Below are positions 7,528-15,297 of a DNA stretch of 17,431 bases, one piece after another (position 1 is the first letter of the stretch; each line of letters opens with the position of its first letter). The notes under the pieces are model-generated. The model was not told the DNA's origin. It did not search any database and saw nothing but the letters and a program-made list of their open reading frames with translations. This stretch comes from Rickettsia typhi (GTDB taxonomy: Bacteria; Pseudomonadota; Alphaproteobacteria; Rickettsiales; UBA1997), in NCBI GenBank assembly GCA_945874115.1, contig CAMCFD010000030.1:1-17431 (forward strand), written 5' to 3'. Both the position numbers and the translations under genes were made by a program.

Positions 7528-9042
7528 ATGTCAAGAACGGCGAAAGATAAAAAAGAGAAAATCATTCGAGAAGAAATCTTTTATCTGCTTCGAGATTTCA
7601 GAAAAATAAGCGCAGATAAACTATTGACACGAGAATCTTCTAAAGGACGAACTCTCGACCCAAAAATCGCCAGATTCTATGAACCTATTGATTTAGAAAA
7701 AGGCTTAAAACCGAAGCCTTTCGTCGGCAAAGGCGGCTCCATAATTTCTCAACCTTTCGCCAATAATCTTTTGCGAATATTGGGAATTGATGGCGACAAA
7801 AAAACCTTCAGCGGCAAAAAAATAATCAGCCTAAAACACGAGGATGGCGCGTCGCGACCTTTGCCAGAAATATTAATAAAATGGGACACTTCCGCAAAAC
7901 ATATCAGCCGCAATTTAAGAGGACAATATCTCGTCACGCCTTATTTAGAGATATTTGACATCGATATCATAGCCAAGACCCTTAGGGACACGGGGCTAGA
8001 AGAATTTCAACATTTGGCGAAAGGGGAATTAATTTATGCTTTTTTGGCTAATTATGCGCGTCTTTGTGGCGCACTGCTTGTTCTTGGAGAGCTTGACAGC
8101 AACCAGATGAACATAATGATAAGCGCCAAAACCGGACTTCCGCTCAAAATTGACAACACAATGTTGATTCACGGAAGTGGCGCGACAATATTTGGGTCAA
8201 GCTTTAGCAACGAATTTTTATGCATGATTTTGGGCGAAGAAACCGGCTTTAATTGCGATTCACGAAATTTTATCGATGTGCGCTTTCGCGAACTACACAG
8301 CACTCTTAACGAAGAACCTTTTGGGCAAAATGATTTTGTTGACACGCTGTTAACTTCTTGCCAACGCGGAATCGATATTCTTCTTTTTAAGAAAATACAA
8401 AGAAATATTGCCGACAATCCAAAGTTAAAAATTCTTTATCTCGCGATGATGCAAGGAGTTCACGACGCAATCCAGCTTGCGGGCGACGAAGAATTTATGG
8501 CGCAATATGTCGCAAAATTTGACCAAAATCCGGCGCAAGCAGAAGCTTTGGCCGCCGCCTTCAAAGAAAATGCTGCCCGCGCCAAAGAAGAATATGCGTC
8601 ATTTTTGCAACATTTCGAAGAACTCAAGTCGACAGAAAATCGCGAATATGAAATATCGCCACAAAATTTTAATCTTCTGCTTGAGCGAGACGCAGCAAAG
8701 CTTGAAAAAGAACTCGAAAAAATTAAGTCTCAAGAAAAAACCTTCACAGAAGCAAAAAAGCTTAGCGCAAAATTCTCACAAAAAAATTGGCACGATTCAT
8801 ATTATGACGATGAAGACAAAATCAGGCTTTATAATCTTCACTCAAAATGGAAAACTTGCGAGCCGAGCTACAACAAAATAACTGCGCTTGTAGACGCAGA
8901 GAGATTCCTTGTCCATGAAAGAAAAGCAGTTGAAGAAAAAATAACAATCCTGCGAGAAAAAATCTCGGCAATGCCAAGCGTGGCGCCAAAGCAAGCGAGT
9001 GCCGTCGCGCAACAAGAAAGCGTGGCCGCTCAAAGTCTATAA
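7528..9042 (+). CDS. Accessory protein B: kinase-like region plus coiled-coil tail
   Basis: A 504-residue protein with no name I recognise, clearly related to the protein at 3376-5751. Shared blocks: YARLCG (176-181), LGELDSNQMNIMI (186-198), Ile-Asp 208-209, FGSSFSNEF, a helix with DAIQLA (313-318), and ENAARAKEEY (347-356). Asp190-x4-Asn195 with Asp209 fourteen residues later resembles the catalytic loop and IDFG of PI3/PI4-type kinases (family knowledge; the assignment is inference). Aligning FVGK with FLLK of its paralogue puts Lys68 on Lys65, but Asn80 replaces Glu81, so one pocket residue may be lost. After residue ~360 it turns into a Lys/Glu-rich, probably coiled-coil tail, ending in an Ala/Gln/Ser-rich disordered stretch. 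There is no ankyrin, signal peptide or membrane segment. Nine of 25 Arg codons are AGA/AGG. Start ATG without Shine-Dalgarno. Confidence 0.83.
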   Translation: MSRTAKDKKEKIIREEIFYLLRDFRKISADKLLTRESSKGRTLDPKIARFYEPIDLEKGLKPKPFVGKGGSIISQPFANNLLRILGIDGDKKTFSGKKIISLKHEDGASRPLPEILIKWDTSAKHISRNLRGQYLVTPYLEIFDIDIIAKTLRDTGLEEFQHLAKGELIYAFLANYARLCGALLVLGELDSNQMNIMISAKTGLPLKIDNTMLIHGSGATIFGSSFSNEFLCMILGEETGFNCDSRNFIDVRFRELHSTLNEEPFGQNDFVDTLLTSCQRGIDILLFKKIQRNIADNPKLKILYLAMMQGVHDAIQLAGDEEFMAQYVAKFDQNPAQAEALAAAFKENAARAKEEYASFLQHFEELKSTENREYEISPQNFNLLLERDAAKLEKELEKIKSQEKTFTEAKKLSAKFSQKNWHDSYYDDEDKIRLYNLHSKWKTCEPSYNKITALVDAERFLVHERKAVEEKITILREKISAMPSVAPKQASAVAQQESVAAQSL

Positions 9043-9115
9043 AAACCCGCGCGAATTTCGAGAGCCGGCTTTTGTCCGCGATTCTGCGTCAATTCAGATT
9101 GCAGAAACAAAGCGC

Positions 9116-9979
9116 CTATCCAAACGCAATCGCAAGCATAATCAGCGCGCCAACAACAGTGTTTTTCTTAAAAACTTGCAGACAATTTTGTGGGTTTTTA
9201 AAGTCGCATTTTTTGATCAAACACAGCAAATAGAAAATCGGCAAAATCGCGAAAAAATAGTAAGAATCGGCCATTTTATGCAAAAAACCGGCCAAAAACA
9301 GCAAAAAACCCAGAAAAATCACCAAATATGACAAAGAGCGTTTTGGGCTTTTGCCAAGGGCAATCGCCGAAGATTTCACGCCAATTTTCATGTCGTCTTC
9401 AATATCTTGAAAAGCATAAATTGTATCATAAATCAGCGTCCAGACTATTGCGGCGCCATAAAGAGCGATTGTTGCAAAATCAATTTGACCTTTAATTTCA
9501 AGGCTTGCGAGCAGAATTCCGAAATTAAAAACAACTCCGAGAAAAATTTGCGGATAAAAAGTGATGCGCTTCATCAGCGGATAAAAAACCACCAAAATCA
9601 GCGCTAAAACCCCGCCAATTATGGTTTTTGGCGAAAATTGCAACAAAATCACAAGCCCCAAAATAAGCAAAACAGCGAGCAAAATCAGGGCTTGCGAGGT
9701 TTTTAAATCGCCACTTGCCAGCGGTCGGCTTTTTGTGCGCGCCACTTCGCGATCAAATTTTTGATCAAAAATGTCATTAATGACACAGCCGGCGCTTCTC
9801 ATAATTATCGATCCCAGCGCAAAAAACAGGCAAAATTGCCCGATTTTGTCCCAATTCTGGCCAATTTTGCCAGAAAATGCGAAAAATACGCCAAAAAAGC
9901 ACGGCAAGGCTAATAAAAAAATTCCCGTTGGGCGATTAATTCGCGTTAAATTTACGTATTTTTGCCAATTTTTGGCCAT
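9116..9979 (-). CDS. ubiA: 4-hydroxybenzoate polyprenyltransferase
   Basis: An integral membrane prenyltransferase that attaches the polyprenyl chain to 4-hydroxybenzoate in ubiquinone synthesis. At 287 residues it has the normal family length and several hydrophobic helices. Both Asp-rich prenyl-diphosphate/Mg sites are present: NDIFDQKFDRE near residue 68, and YDTIYAFQDIEDD near 184-196 followed by GVKSSA, a pattern typical of UbiA rather than MenA or Cox10. The ATG at 9979 is preferred over the in-frame GTG at 10006: AGAGGA (9988-9983) precedes it, and a possible -10 (TATAAC, 10021-10016) would leave the GTG almost leaderless. It converges with accessory gene B, whose stop is 73 bases away. 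A degraded copy of its 5' coding end lies at 10112-10146. Confidence 0.95.
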   Translation of the reverse strand: MAKNWQKYVNLTRINRPTGIFLLALPCFFGVFFAFSGKIGQNWDKIGQFCLFFALGSIIMRSAGCVINDIFDQKFDREVARTKSRPLASGDLKTSQALILLAVLLILGLVILLQFSPKTIIGGVLALILVVFYPLMKRITFYPQIFLGVVFNFGILLASLEIKGQIDFATIALYGAAIVWTLIYDTIYAFQDIEDDMKIGVKSSAIALGKSPKRSLSYLVIFLGFLLFLAGFLHKMADSYYFFAILPIFYLLCLIKKCDFKNPQNCLQVFKKNTVVGALIMLAIAFG

Positions 9980-10111
9980 TTTTCCTCTAATTTTCACTAA
10001 AAACACTCAAAAATTGTTATATATCAGACAAAATCGCCGAAAAAATTTTACCGAAGACGGCTTTGGGGCGAGCAAATTGATGGTCAAGTTTTAGTTGAAA
10101 ATAGTCTAATT

Positions 10112-10146
10112 GACGATTATCACGTTAAATTCACATATTTTTGCCA
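10112..10146 (-). repeat. Decayed copy of the ubiA 5' coding end
   Basis: Bases 10121-10146 match 9942-9967, inside the first codons of ubiA, at 23 of 26 positions in the same orientation, and all three differences are transitions. The match continues weakly to 10112 with a 2-base deletion, so the copy would not keep the reading frame. It looks like the remnant of a short tandem duplication; a coincidence of AT-rich sequence is possible but less likely at this distance and orientation. Confidence 0.5.
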
Positions 10147-10168
10147 CAAAATTCATGAAAAACAAAAA

Positions 10169-10639
10169 TTATCGACTCGGCCCTTCTCTTCCTTGAAGAA
10201 GCGAAAAAGATGGCGAAGACGGAGCAGTATTTAGTTGAAGCTCGCCATGTGCGGCAATAAATTCATTGGGCTCTTCTGGTTCAGGCTCTTCACCGCCTTC
10301 TAAATCTAAATCGAATGGCACGGGCTCAAGATTGTCTTGGTAAAACTCATCTTCAGAAGAGTCGCTTCCAAAAACGCCGTCTAGCCCCAGAATTTCTTCA
10401 ATTTGCCCAGATAATTCTTCATCACTAATTTCAGAAATCGCCGCCTCATCACCGCCAAGATGTCCCTGTTCACTGTTATCGAGAGTTGATGCACCGGCAC
10501 CAAAAAGCAATGGCCATTGCGAAACTGGTGGCACAGCCGAAGCTTGCGGGAGTGCTTGCGAAGGAGCGCTGGAGGGCCCTGACAACTCTCCGTCTAACAC
10601 GCTATCAAACTCTTCAGAACTAGAACTTCGTCTCGACAT
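10169..10639 (-). CDS. Accessory protein C: acidic, lysine-free, disordered protein
   Basis: A 156-residue protein I do not recognise. It has 33 Asp/Glu, only four Arg and no Lys, with Ser/Pro-rich ends (MSRRSSSSEEF at the start, SSPSFSLLQGREGPSR at the end) and acidic clusters in the middle (SDSSEDEF, EEPEPEEPNEF). No signal peptide, membrane segment or known domain is visible; it is probably intrinsically disordered. The Met-Ser start, A/T-only leader and lack of a Shine-Dalgarno match the other accessory genes here. It diverges from pccA and lies upstream of ubiA on the same strand, 189 bases away. A well-formed promoter precedes it. It could be a secreted or binding protein; whether it is expressed is uncertain. 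Confidence 0.7.
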   Translation of the reverse strand: MSRRSSSSEEFDSVLDGELSGPSSAPSQALPQASAVPPVSQWPLLFGAGASTLDNSEQGHLGGDEAAISEISDEELSGQIEEILGLDGVFGSDSSEDEFYQDNLEPVPFDLDLEGGEEPEPEEPNEFIAAHGELQLNTAPSSPSFSLLQGREGPSR

Positions 10640-10684
10640 ATTTTAAATAAATGTTGATTTTTGACATTTCTCAAACTAAAATGT

Positions 10685-10713
10685 TTGCAAATATATAGTC
10701 GTTTACTTATAAT
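10685..10713 (+). promoter_or_regulatory. Promoter of pccA
   Basis: TTGCAA (10685-10690), a 17-base spacer and a perfect TATAAT (10708-10713). The start would be near 10720, giving a leader of about 70 bases. The -10 overlaps the -10 of the opposite-strand promoter. Confidence 0.55.
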
Positions 10714-10736
10714 ATTTTAAATTTAAGATTAGTCAA
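10709..10736 (-). promoter_or_regulatory. Promoter of accessory gene C
   Basis: On the minus strand TTGACT (10736-10731), a 16-base spacer and TATTAT (10714-10709). It drives leftward transcription into the acidic protein and shares five bases of -10 with the pccA promoter, so RNA polymerase could not hold both at once. Confidence 0.5.
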
Positions 10737-10754
10737 TCTGAAAAAACTCAGATT
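10726..10754 (+). promoter_or_regulatory. Two mutually exclusive hairpins in the pccA leader
   Basis: AGATT (10726-10730) can pair with AATCT (10735-10739). Alternatively AATCTGA (10735-10741) pairs with TCAGATT (10748-10754) around a 6-base loop. The middle segment is shared, so only one hairpin can form at a time. No known riboswitch is recognised. Confidence 0.35.
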
Positions 10755-10792
10755 TATATAAAATCTTCGCGTATTTAATTATTTTAATAAAA

Positions 10793-12808
10793 ATGTCATC
10801 AAAAATTTTAGGACACAAATTATTAATCGCCAATCGCGGTGAAATCGCATGCAGAATCATCAAAACTTGTCGCAAATTAGGCATAAAAACAGTCGCCGTT
10901 TATTCAGACGCTGACACAAATTCACTTTTTGTACAAATGGCTGACGAGGCCGTGAATATCGGGCCCTCTCCATCTTCACAAAGCTATCTTAACATCGACA
11001 AAATCTTGGCCGCGGTGAAGAAAACCGGCGCCACAATGGTTCATCCCGGATATGGATTTTTATCTGAAAACAAAAAATTCGCCCTCGCGCTTGAAAAAGC
11101 TGGCGTAATTTTCGTCGGGCCTTCAGTTAAGTCAATTGAAGCAATGGGCGACAAAATTGAGTCGAAAAAAATCGCGATCGCGGCCGATGTAAGCACGGTT
11201 CCGGGCGACATGGGAATTATCAAAAACGCGAAAGAAGCGGCAAAAATTGCTGAAAAAATCGGCTATCCAGTTATGGTGAAAGCGTCTGCGGGCGGCGGCG
11301 GAAAAGGGATGAGAATCGTTTATAAAAAATCGGAAATGGAAGAAGCGTTTTTGTCAGCTTCAAACGAAGCGCGCAACAGTTTTTCTGACGATCGAATTTT
11401 CGTCGAGAAATTTATCGAAAATCCGCGCCACATTGAAATTCAAGTTTTTGGCGATAAATTCGGAAACATCGTTTGTTTAGGCGAGCGCGAATGTTCAATT
11501 CAGCGCAACAACCAAAAAGTTATCGAAGAAGCGCCGTCATCTTTTGTTGACGAAAAAACGCGCGAAAAAATGTATAAACAATCGGTTTCTTTGGCCAAAA
11601 AAGTTGGCTATTATTCAGCCGGAACGATTGAATATATCATGGACAAGGACAAAAATTTCTATTTCCTTGAAATGAATACACGCTTACAGGTTGAACATCC
11701 GGTGACCGAACTTATCACTGGCTATGACTTGGTCGAACTTATGATTCGCGTGGCGCTTGACGAAAAATTGCCGATGAAACAAAAAGACGTCAAACTTAAC
11801 GGCTGGGCGTTTGAATCACGAATCTACGCCGAAGACCCATCGCGCGGCTTTTTGCCTTCATCTGGACGAATCAATCTTTATATCGAACCCGAAGAAAGCG
11901 CCAACATCCGCGTCGATTCTGGCGTTTATGAAGGTGGCGAAGTCAGCATGTTTTATGACGCGATGATCGCCAAACTTTGCTCTTACGGCAAAAACCGCAA
12001 AGAGGCAATTGAACATATGCGCCAAGCCTTGGCAAGTCTTGCAATTGGTGGCGTTTCGCACAATATCAGTTTCCTTGAAACGATCATGCGCAACGAAAAA
12101 TTCATCAAAGGCGACATTTCGACGGCCTTCATTAAAAAAGAATTTCCTGCGGGATTTTCAGGAAACGAGCTAAACTCAGCCTCTACCCAAGTTTTAATCG
12201 CGTCTTCGCTTCACATTTTCTTGAAGAATTACGAACGCAACGGAAAAATGACGGGGCAACTTTCTGACCGCGCCAAACAAATCTCTGAAAGATGGGTTGT
12301 TGCGATCGACGAAAAATCTTATTTAACAGAAATCGTCACGCGCAACAACGATTCTATCACGATCATTTGCGACAAAAAAGAAATTACGCTTGAATCATCG
12401 TGGAATCGCGGCGAAAAATTGTTCCGCGCAACAGTCAATGGCAATAAAATTGGCTTGAAAATTCGTGAAAACAACAATAGCGGCGGATATTTATTTCAAT
12501 ATTCTGGCTCTGATACTTTCGTCAACGTATATTCTCCGCGCGTCGCCGAGCTTGCTAAATTTATGCCAAAAGTCGAGAAAAATGCTAAACCAAAATCTTT
12601 GACGGCGCCAATTACGGGCAAAATCATTCGCTTTAAAGTTGCAGAAGGCGATGAAATTAAAGCCGGCCAAGAGCTTGTCATTATTGAAGCGATGAAGATG
12701 GAAAACATCATCCGCAGCGATCATGATGTGGTTATTGGCAAAATCAAATTCCAAGAAAACGAACCGGTCGGAATTGGTCAAGTTATTATGGAATTCAAGC
12801 AAGATTAA
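10793..12808 (+). CDS. pccA: Propionyl-CoA carboxylase alpha subunit (biotin carboxylase and biotin carrier)
   Basis: Carboxylates its own biotin with ATP and bicarbonate, then passes the carboxyl to the beta subunit, which makes methylmalonyl-CoA from propionyl-CoA. The 671-residue length fits PccA. The N-terminal biotin carboxylase domain begins KLLIANRGEIACRII, with VHPGYGFLSEN, the Gly-rich ATP loop KASAGGGGKGMRIV, and catalytic EMNTRLQVEHPVTE. The KEFPAGFSG segment at the start of the linking domain is typical of PccA. The C-terminal biotinyl domain ends with EAMKMEN, biotin on Lys635. No beta subunit gene is in the window. Other acyl-CoA carboxylase alpha subunits (methylcrotonyl- or acetyl-CoA) are less likely. 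Three of 29 Arg codons are AGA/AGG. No Shine-Dalgarno. Confidence 0.92.
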   Translation: MSSKILGHKLLIANRGEIACRIIKTCRKLGIKTVAVYSDADTNSLFVQMADEAVNIGPSPSSQSYLNIDKILAAVKKTGATMVHPGYGFLSENKKFALALEKAGVIFVGPSVKSIEAMGDKIESKKIAIAADVSTVPGDMGIIKNAKEAAKIAEKIGYPVMVKASAGGGGKGMRIVYKKSEMEEAFLSASNEARNSFSDDRIFVEKFIENPRHIEIQVFGDKFGNIVCLGERECSIQRNNQKVIEEAPSSFVDEKTREKMYKQSVSLAKKVGYYSAGTIEYIMDKDKNFYFLEMNTRLQVEHPVTELITGYDLVELMIRVALDEKLPMKQKDVKLNGWAFESRIYAEDPSRGFLPSSGRINLYIEPEESANIRVDSGVYEGGEVSMFYDAMIAKLCSYGKNRKEAIEHMRQALASLAIGGVSHNISFLETIMRNEKFIKGDISTAFIKKEFPAGFSGNELNSASTQVLIASSLHIFLKNYERNGKMTGQLSDRAKQISERWVVAIDEKSYLTEIVTRNNDSITIICDKKEITLESSWNRGEKLFRATVNGNKIGLKIRENNNSGGYLFQYSGSDTFVNVYSPRVAELAKFMPKVEKNAKPKSLTAPITGKIIRFKVAEGDEIKAGQELVIIEAMKMENIIRSDHDVVIGKIKFQENEPVGIGQVIMEFKQD

Positions 12809-12839
12809 TCGCGGATGCGCTGATTCTGCTCTAAGGCTT

Positions 12840-12876
12840 GCGCTATTTTTTTACAGATTGCGAAGAAATTTAGCGC
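12840..12876 (+). terminator. Possible hairpin after pccA
   Basis: GCGCTA (12840-12845) pairs with TAGCGC (12871-12876), with further A-T pairs possible inside after a small internal loop. It lies 31 bases after the stop codon. A second weak stem, GGGGC/GCCCC (12892-12896, 12917-12921), follows. There is no clear U-run, so termination is uncertain. Confidence 0.3.
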
Positions 12877-12970
12877 GGCCAAGAATCAAGCGGGGCACAA
12901 AAAAATACCCAAAAAAGCCCCTCATTTTCAAACTATTTATTTATTTCGGTCTAAATATTTTGCCTAAAAG

Positions 12971-12986
12971 TGGCGCAAAGCCGCCA
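12971..12986 (-). terminator. Terminator-like hairpin downstream of ccmB
   Basis: On the minus strand TGGCG/CGCCA with a 6-base loop, followed by CTTTT, 37 bases after the ccmB stop codon. Short but GC-rich, in the correct place. Confidence 0.45.
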
Positions 12987-13023
12987 AAAGACAGGATTTT
13001 AAAAAGATCTCCACAAGCGACGC

Positions 13024-13674
13024 TCATTCACTGACAATCCTTACAATTTTCGTTGTCGCAAGCAGGGTGATCGCGCCGCAAAAAATCACCATCGCGATTA
13101 AAAATTTTATCGCAAAAACATAGCTTTGCGCGCTTTCAAGGCCAGAAATCGCGATCAATAAAATCGGCACAATTAAAGGAAAAACGAACAGCGCAATCAT
13201 CGGAGCCTTGTTGGCCGACAAACCGAGACTTGCGCAAAATGCACAAATAAAATTTATCGAGAAGCTTGCGAGAAAAAACAAGACAAAAACATCGAGAATA
13301 ACATCGGTTTCAAGACCGCTAAGCCACATTATCGGAAAAATTGATAATAACACGGGAAGCGCGAAAACAAACCAATTGGCGATGATTTTTGCGGCAATAT
13401 AAATTTCGAGATTCGGACAAAAAATTATCATTTGTTCAAGCGTTCCGTCGCGAAAATCTTCTTGCAGAAAATTGCCGTTGGCAAAAATTAAACAAAAAAT
13501 CAGCGAGATTAAAATGATATTTATCAGCTGGGTTTGGCCTTGCGTGGCGCCATTTTGCGAGATAATCAAAAAAATCGCGCAAGAAATTATGAAGAAAAGA
13601 ATATTTTGCGCGAACAATCCCGAATTTCTGAAATTATTGCGCAATTCTTGCTTGAGAAATATAGAAAATACCAT
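13024..13674 (-). CDS. ccmB: Heme exporter / cytochrome c maturation membrane protein CcmB
   Basis: The permease subunit of the CcmABC complex, which works with the ATPase CcmA in inner-membrane cytochrome c maturation. At 216 residues it is the usual length, with about six hydrophobic segments. The family-typical stretch FLQEDFRDGTLEQM is followed by KIIANWFVFALPVLLSIFP, and a later helix has PLIVPILLIAISG. No ccmA or ccmC is adjacent, so the complex must be completed from elsewhere in the genome; scattered ccm genes are known in Rickettsiales. It lies 94 bases downstream of manC on the same strand; co-transcription is possible but the functions are unrelated. Confidence 0.88.
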   Translation of the reverse strand: MVFSIFLKQELRNNFRNSGLFAQNILFFIISCAIFLIISQNGATQGQTQLINIILISLIFCLIFANGNFLQEDFRDGTLEQMIIFCPNLEIYIAAKIIANWFVFALPVLLSIFPIMWLSGLETDVILDVFVLFFLASFSINFICAFCASLGLSANKAPMIALFVFPLIVPILLIAISGLESAQSYVFAIKFLIAMVIFCGAITLLATTKIVRIVSE

Positions 13675-13768
13675 AATTGACTAATATTTTATGCGAGTTT
13701 TTTGTTGGTTTTTCGCGGGTTTTTTACGAGAAAAACTCAAGAATTTTTCCTTAAAAACGCCTCAAAAA

Positions 13769-15196
13769 TTAGCGACCATAAACATCGCTAAACCGCACAA
13801 TGTCGTCTTCGCCAAGATAATCACCGGTTTGCACTTCGATTATTTCAAGCGATTCGCCACCTTTATTTTCAAGGCGATGTTTTTGTTGCAGCGGAATAAA
13901 AGTTGATTCGCCAGTTTTAAGCTCGAATTCAGTGTCGCCACAAGTAACAATGGCCTTTCCGCGCACGACAATCCAGTGTTCGGCACGCTTGTGATGCATT
14001 TGCAGCGACAGTGAAGCGCCGCTTTTGACCACGATTCTCTTCACTTTAAAACCTTTGCAATCGTCAAGAACTTCGAAACTTCCCCATGGACGCAAAACTT
14101 TTGTGTGCGCTTTGCATTCTTCGCGATTTTGCTTTTTGAGAATTTCATAAACTTTTTTTACGTCTTGCGAGCTTGATTTGTCTGCGATTAAGACCGCATC
14201 TTTTAAATTGACGATGATTAAATTTTTAACACCAATCGCGGCAACAAGGCCATTTTGCGAATTGATGTATGAGTTTTTGGTGTCAACAGCCACAACGTCT
14301 CCGAGGATATTATTATTGTCCTCATCTTTGCTTAAGTTTTTAGAAATAGACTCGAAATTTCCGACATCGTCCCAGCCAACATTAAGACCTGCGACCGCTA
14401 TTTTAGAGCTTTGCGCCAGATTTTCCATCACGGCATAATCGATTGAAATATTTTCACATTTCTCGAAATTTTCTTTATCAAGCCTGATGAAATCTAAATC
14501 GAAAGTCGCCTTTTCGTAAGATTTTTGGCAATATTCATAAATTTCAGGCTTAAGCTTTTTAAGTTCGTGCAAATATTTTGAAGCCCGAAACATAAAAATG
14601 CCGCTGTTCCAATAATAACAAGCATCGGTGAGGAATTTTTCTGCCGTTTCTTTGTTTGGTTTTTCGACAAACTTCTCAACCAAAAATGAATTTGTTTCGC
14701 CAATTTTGTCAGATTTTTTAATATAACCATAGCCCGTTTGGGGCTCTGTTGGCACGATTCCGAAGGTGATGAAATAATCGTCAGCAATTATCGCTTCTTC
14801 TTTTACAATTTTCAAAAACTCGCTCGCGTCTTTAATTATATGATCCGACGCCATAACCAGCATTAAATCATTATCGGCGCCCAAGTTTTTAATAACGTCA
14901 AAAGCCGCGACAGCAATGGCCGGAGCCGTGTTTCGCCCAACCGGCTCAAGAATAATTGATTGCTTTTTTACGCCGATTTTTTGTAAATTTTCCGCCGCAA
15001 TAAAACGATGTTCGTCGTTGCAAACAATAATCGGAGCACTAAACGCTTCATCGCTTGAAACGCGCAAAATTGTGTCTTGAAACAAAGTTTTGTCGCCAAA
15101 AAAACTTAAAAATTGCTTCGGATTAAGCGAGCGCGACAAAGGCCATAAGCGCGTTCCCGAGCCACCAGATAGAATTATTGGGGTTATTTTTTTCAT
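13769..15196 (-). CDS. manC: Mannose-1-phosphate guanylyltransferase / mannose-6-phosphate isomerase
   Basis: A bifunctional enzyme of the AlgA/ManC/XanB type that makes GDP-mannose for surface polysaccharide. The 475-residue length is typical. The N-terminal nucleotidyltransferase domain starts PIILSGGSGTRLWPLSR (residues 6-22), with VMASDHII, FVEKP and YYWNSGIFMF. The C-terminal cupin (isomerase) domain shows RPWGSFEVLDD, SLSLQMHHKRAEHWIVVRG and the final GDYLGEDDIVRFSDVYGR. The ATG at 15196 was chosen because the family begins MxxITPIILSGG; the in-frame GTG at 15229 would add 11 unmatched residues. It diverges from accessory gene D across a 387-base gap. The symbol could equally be algA, xanB or cpsB. 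Confidence 0.95.
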   Translation of the reverse strand: MKKITPIILSGGSGTRLWPLSRSLNPKQFLSFFGDKTLFQDTILRVSSDEAFSAPIIVCNDEHRFIAAENLQKIGVKKQSIILEPVGRNTAPAIAVAAFDVIKNLGADNDLMLVMASDHIIKDASEFLKIVKEEAIIADDYFITFGIVPTEPQTGYGYIKKSDKIGETNSFLVEKFVEKPNKETAEKFLTDACYYWNSGIFMFRASKYLHELKKLKPEIYEYCQKSYEKATFDLDFIRLDKENFEKCENISIDYAVMENLAQSSKIAVAGLNVGWDDVGNFESISKNLSKDEDNNNILGDVVAVDTKNSYINSQNGLVAAIGVKNLIIVNLKDAVLIADKSSSQDVKKVYEILKKQNREECKAHTKVLRPWGSFEVLDDCKGFKVKRIVVKSGASLSLQMHHKRAEHWIVVRGKAIVTCGDTEFELKTGESTFIPLQQKHRLENKGGESLEIIEVQTGDYLGEDDIVRFSDVYGR

Positions 15197-15273
15197 TTTA
15201 TCATTTCTTAATTTTTTATCATGAAGCACATTTTACATTTTTAAAATCTTAAATCAAACATAATCTTAGCTTA

Positions 15274-15297
15274 CATTGGCTTATAAAACAGCCAGTG
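15274..15297. promoter_or_regulatory. Inverted repeat upstream of manC
   Basis: CATTGGCT (15274-15281) pairs with AGCCAGTG (15290-15297), an 8-bp stem with one G-U pair and an 8-base loop. It lies about 80 bases before the manC start and could be an operator or a leader hairpin. The surrounding sequence (15197-15400) is otherwise plain AT-rich. Confidence 0.35.

Noticed and set aside
8477..8881. A 134-codon open frame on the plus strand inside accessory gene B
   Set aside because: It lies entirely within gene B in another frame, is Lys/Asn-rich as expected of a shifted frame in AT-rich DNA, and has no separate start signal; gene B has a paralogue that supports its own frame.
9830..9900. Repeated GGCAAAATTGCC / GGCCAATTTTGG-like words inside ubiA
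   Set aside because: They follow from the repeated residues (KIGQNW, KIGQF) in a loop of the protein and do not lengthen it clearly, so I do not call a repeat element.
12723..13034. A 103-codon plus-strand frame running out of the pccA 3' end
   Set aside because: It overlaps the conserved biotinyl domain of pccA and then crosses the pccA and ccmB terminator-like hairpins; no family resemblance.
15197..15229. Longer N-terminus (GTG start) for the manC product
   Set aside because: The added 11 residues match nothing in the family, and the ATG at 15196 fits the conserved start.
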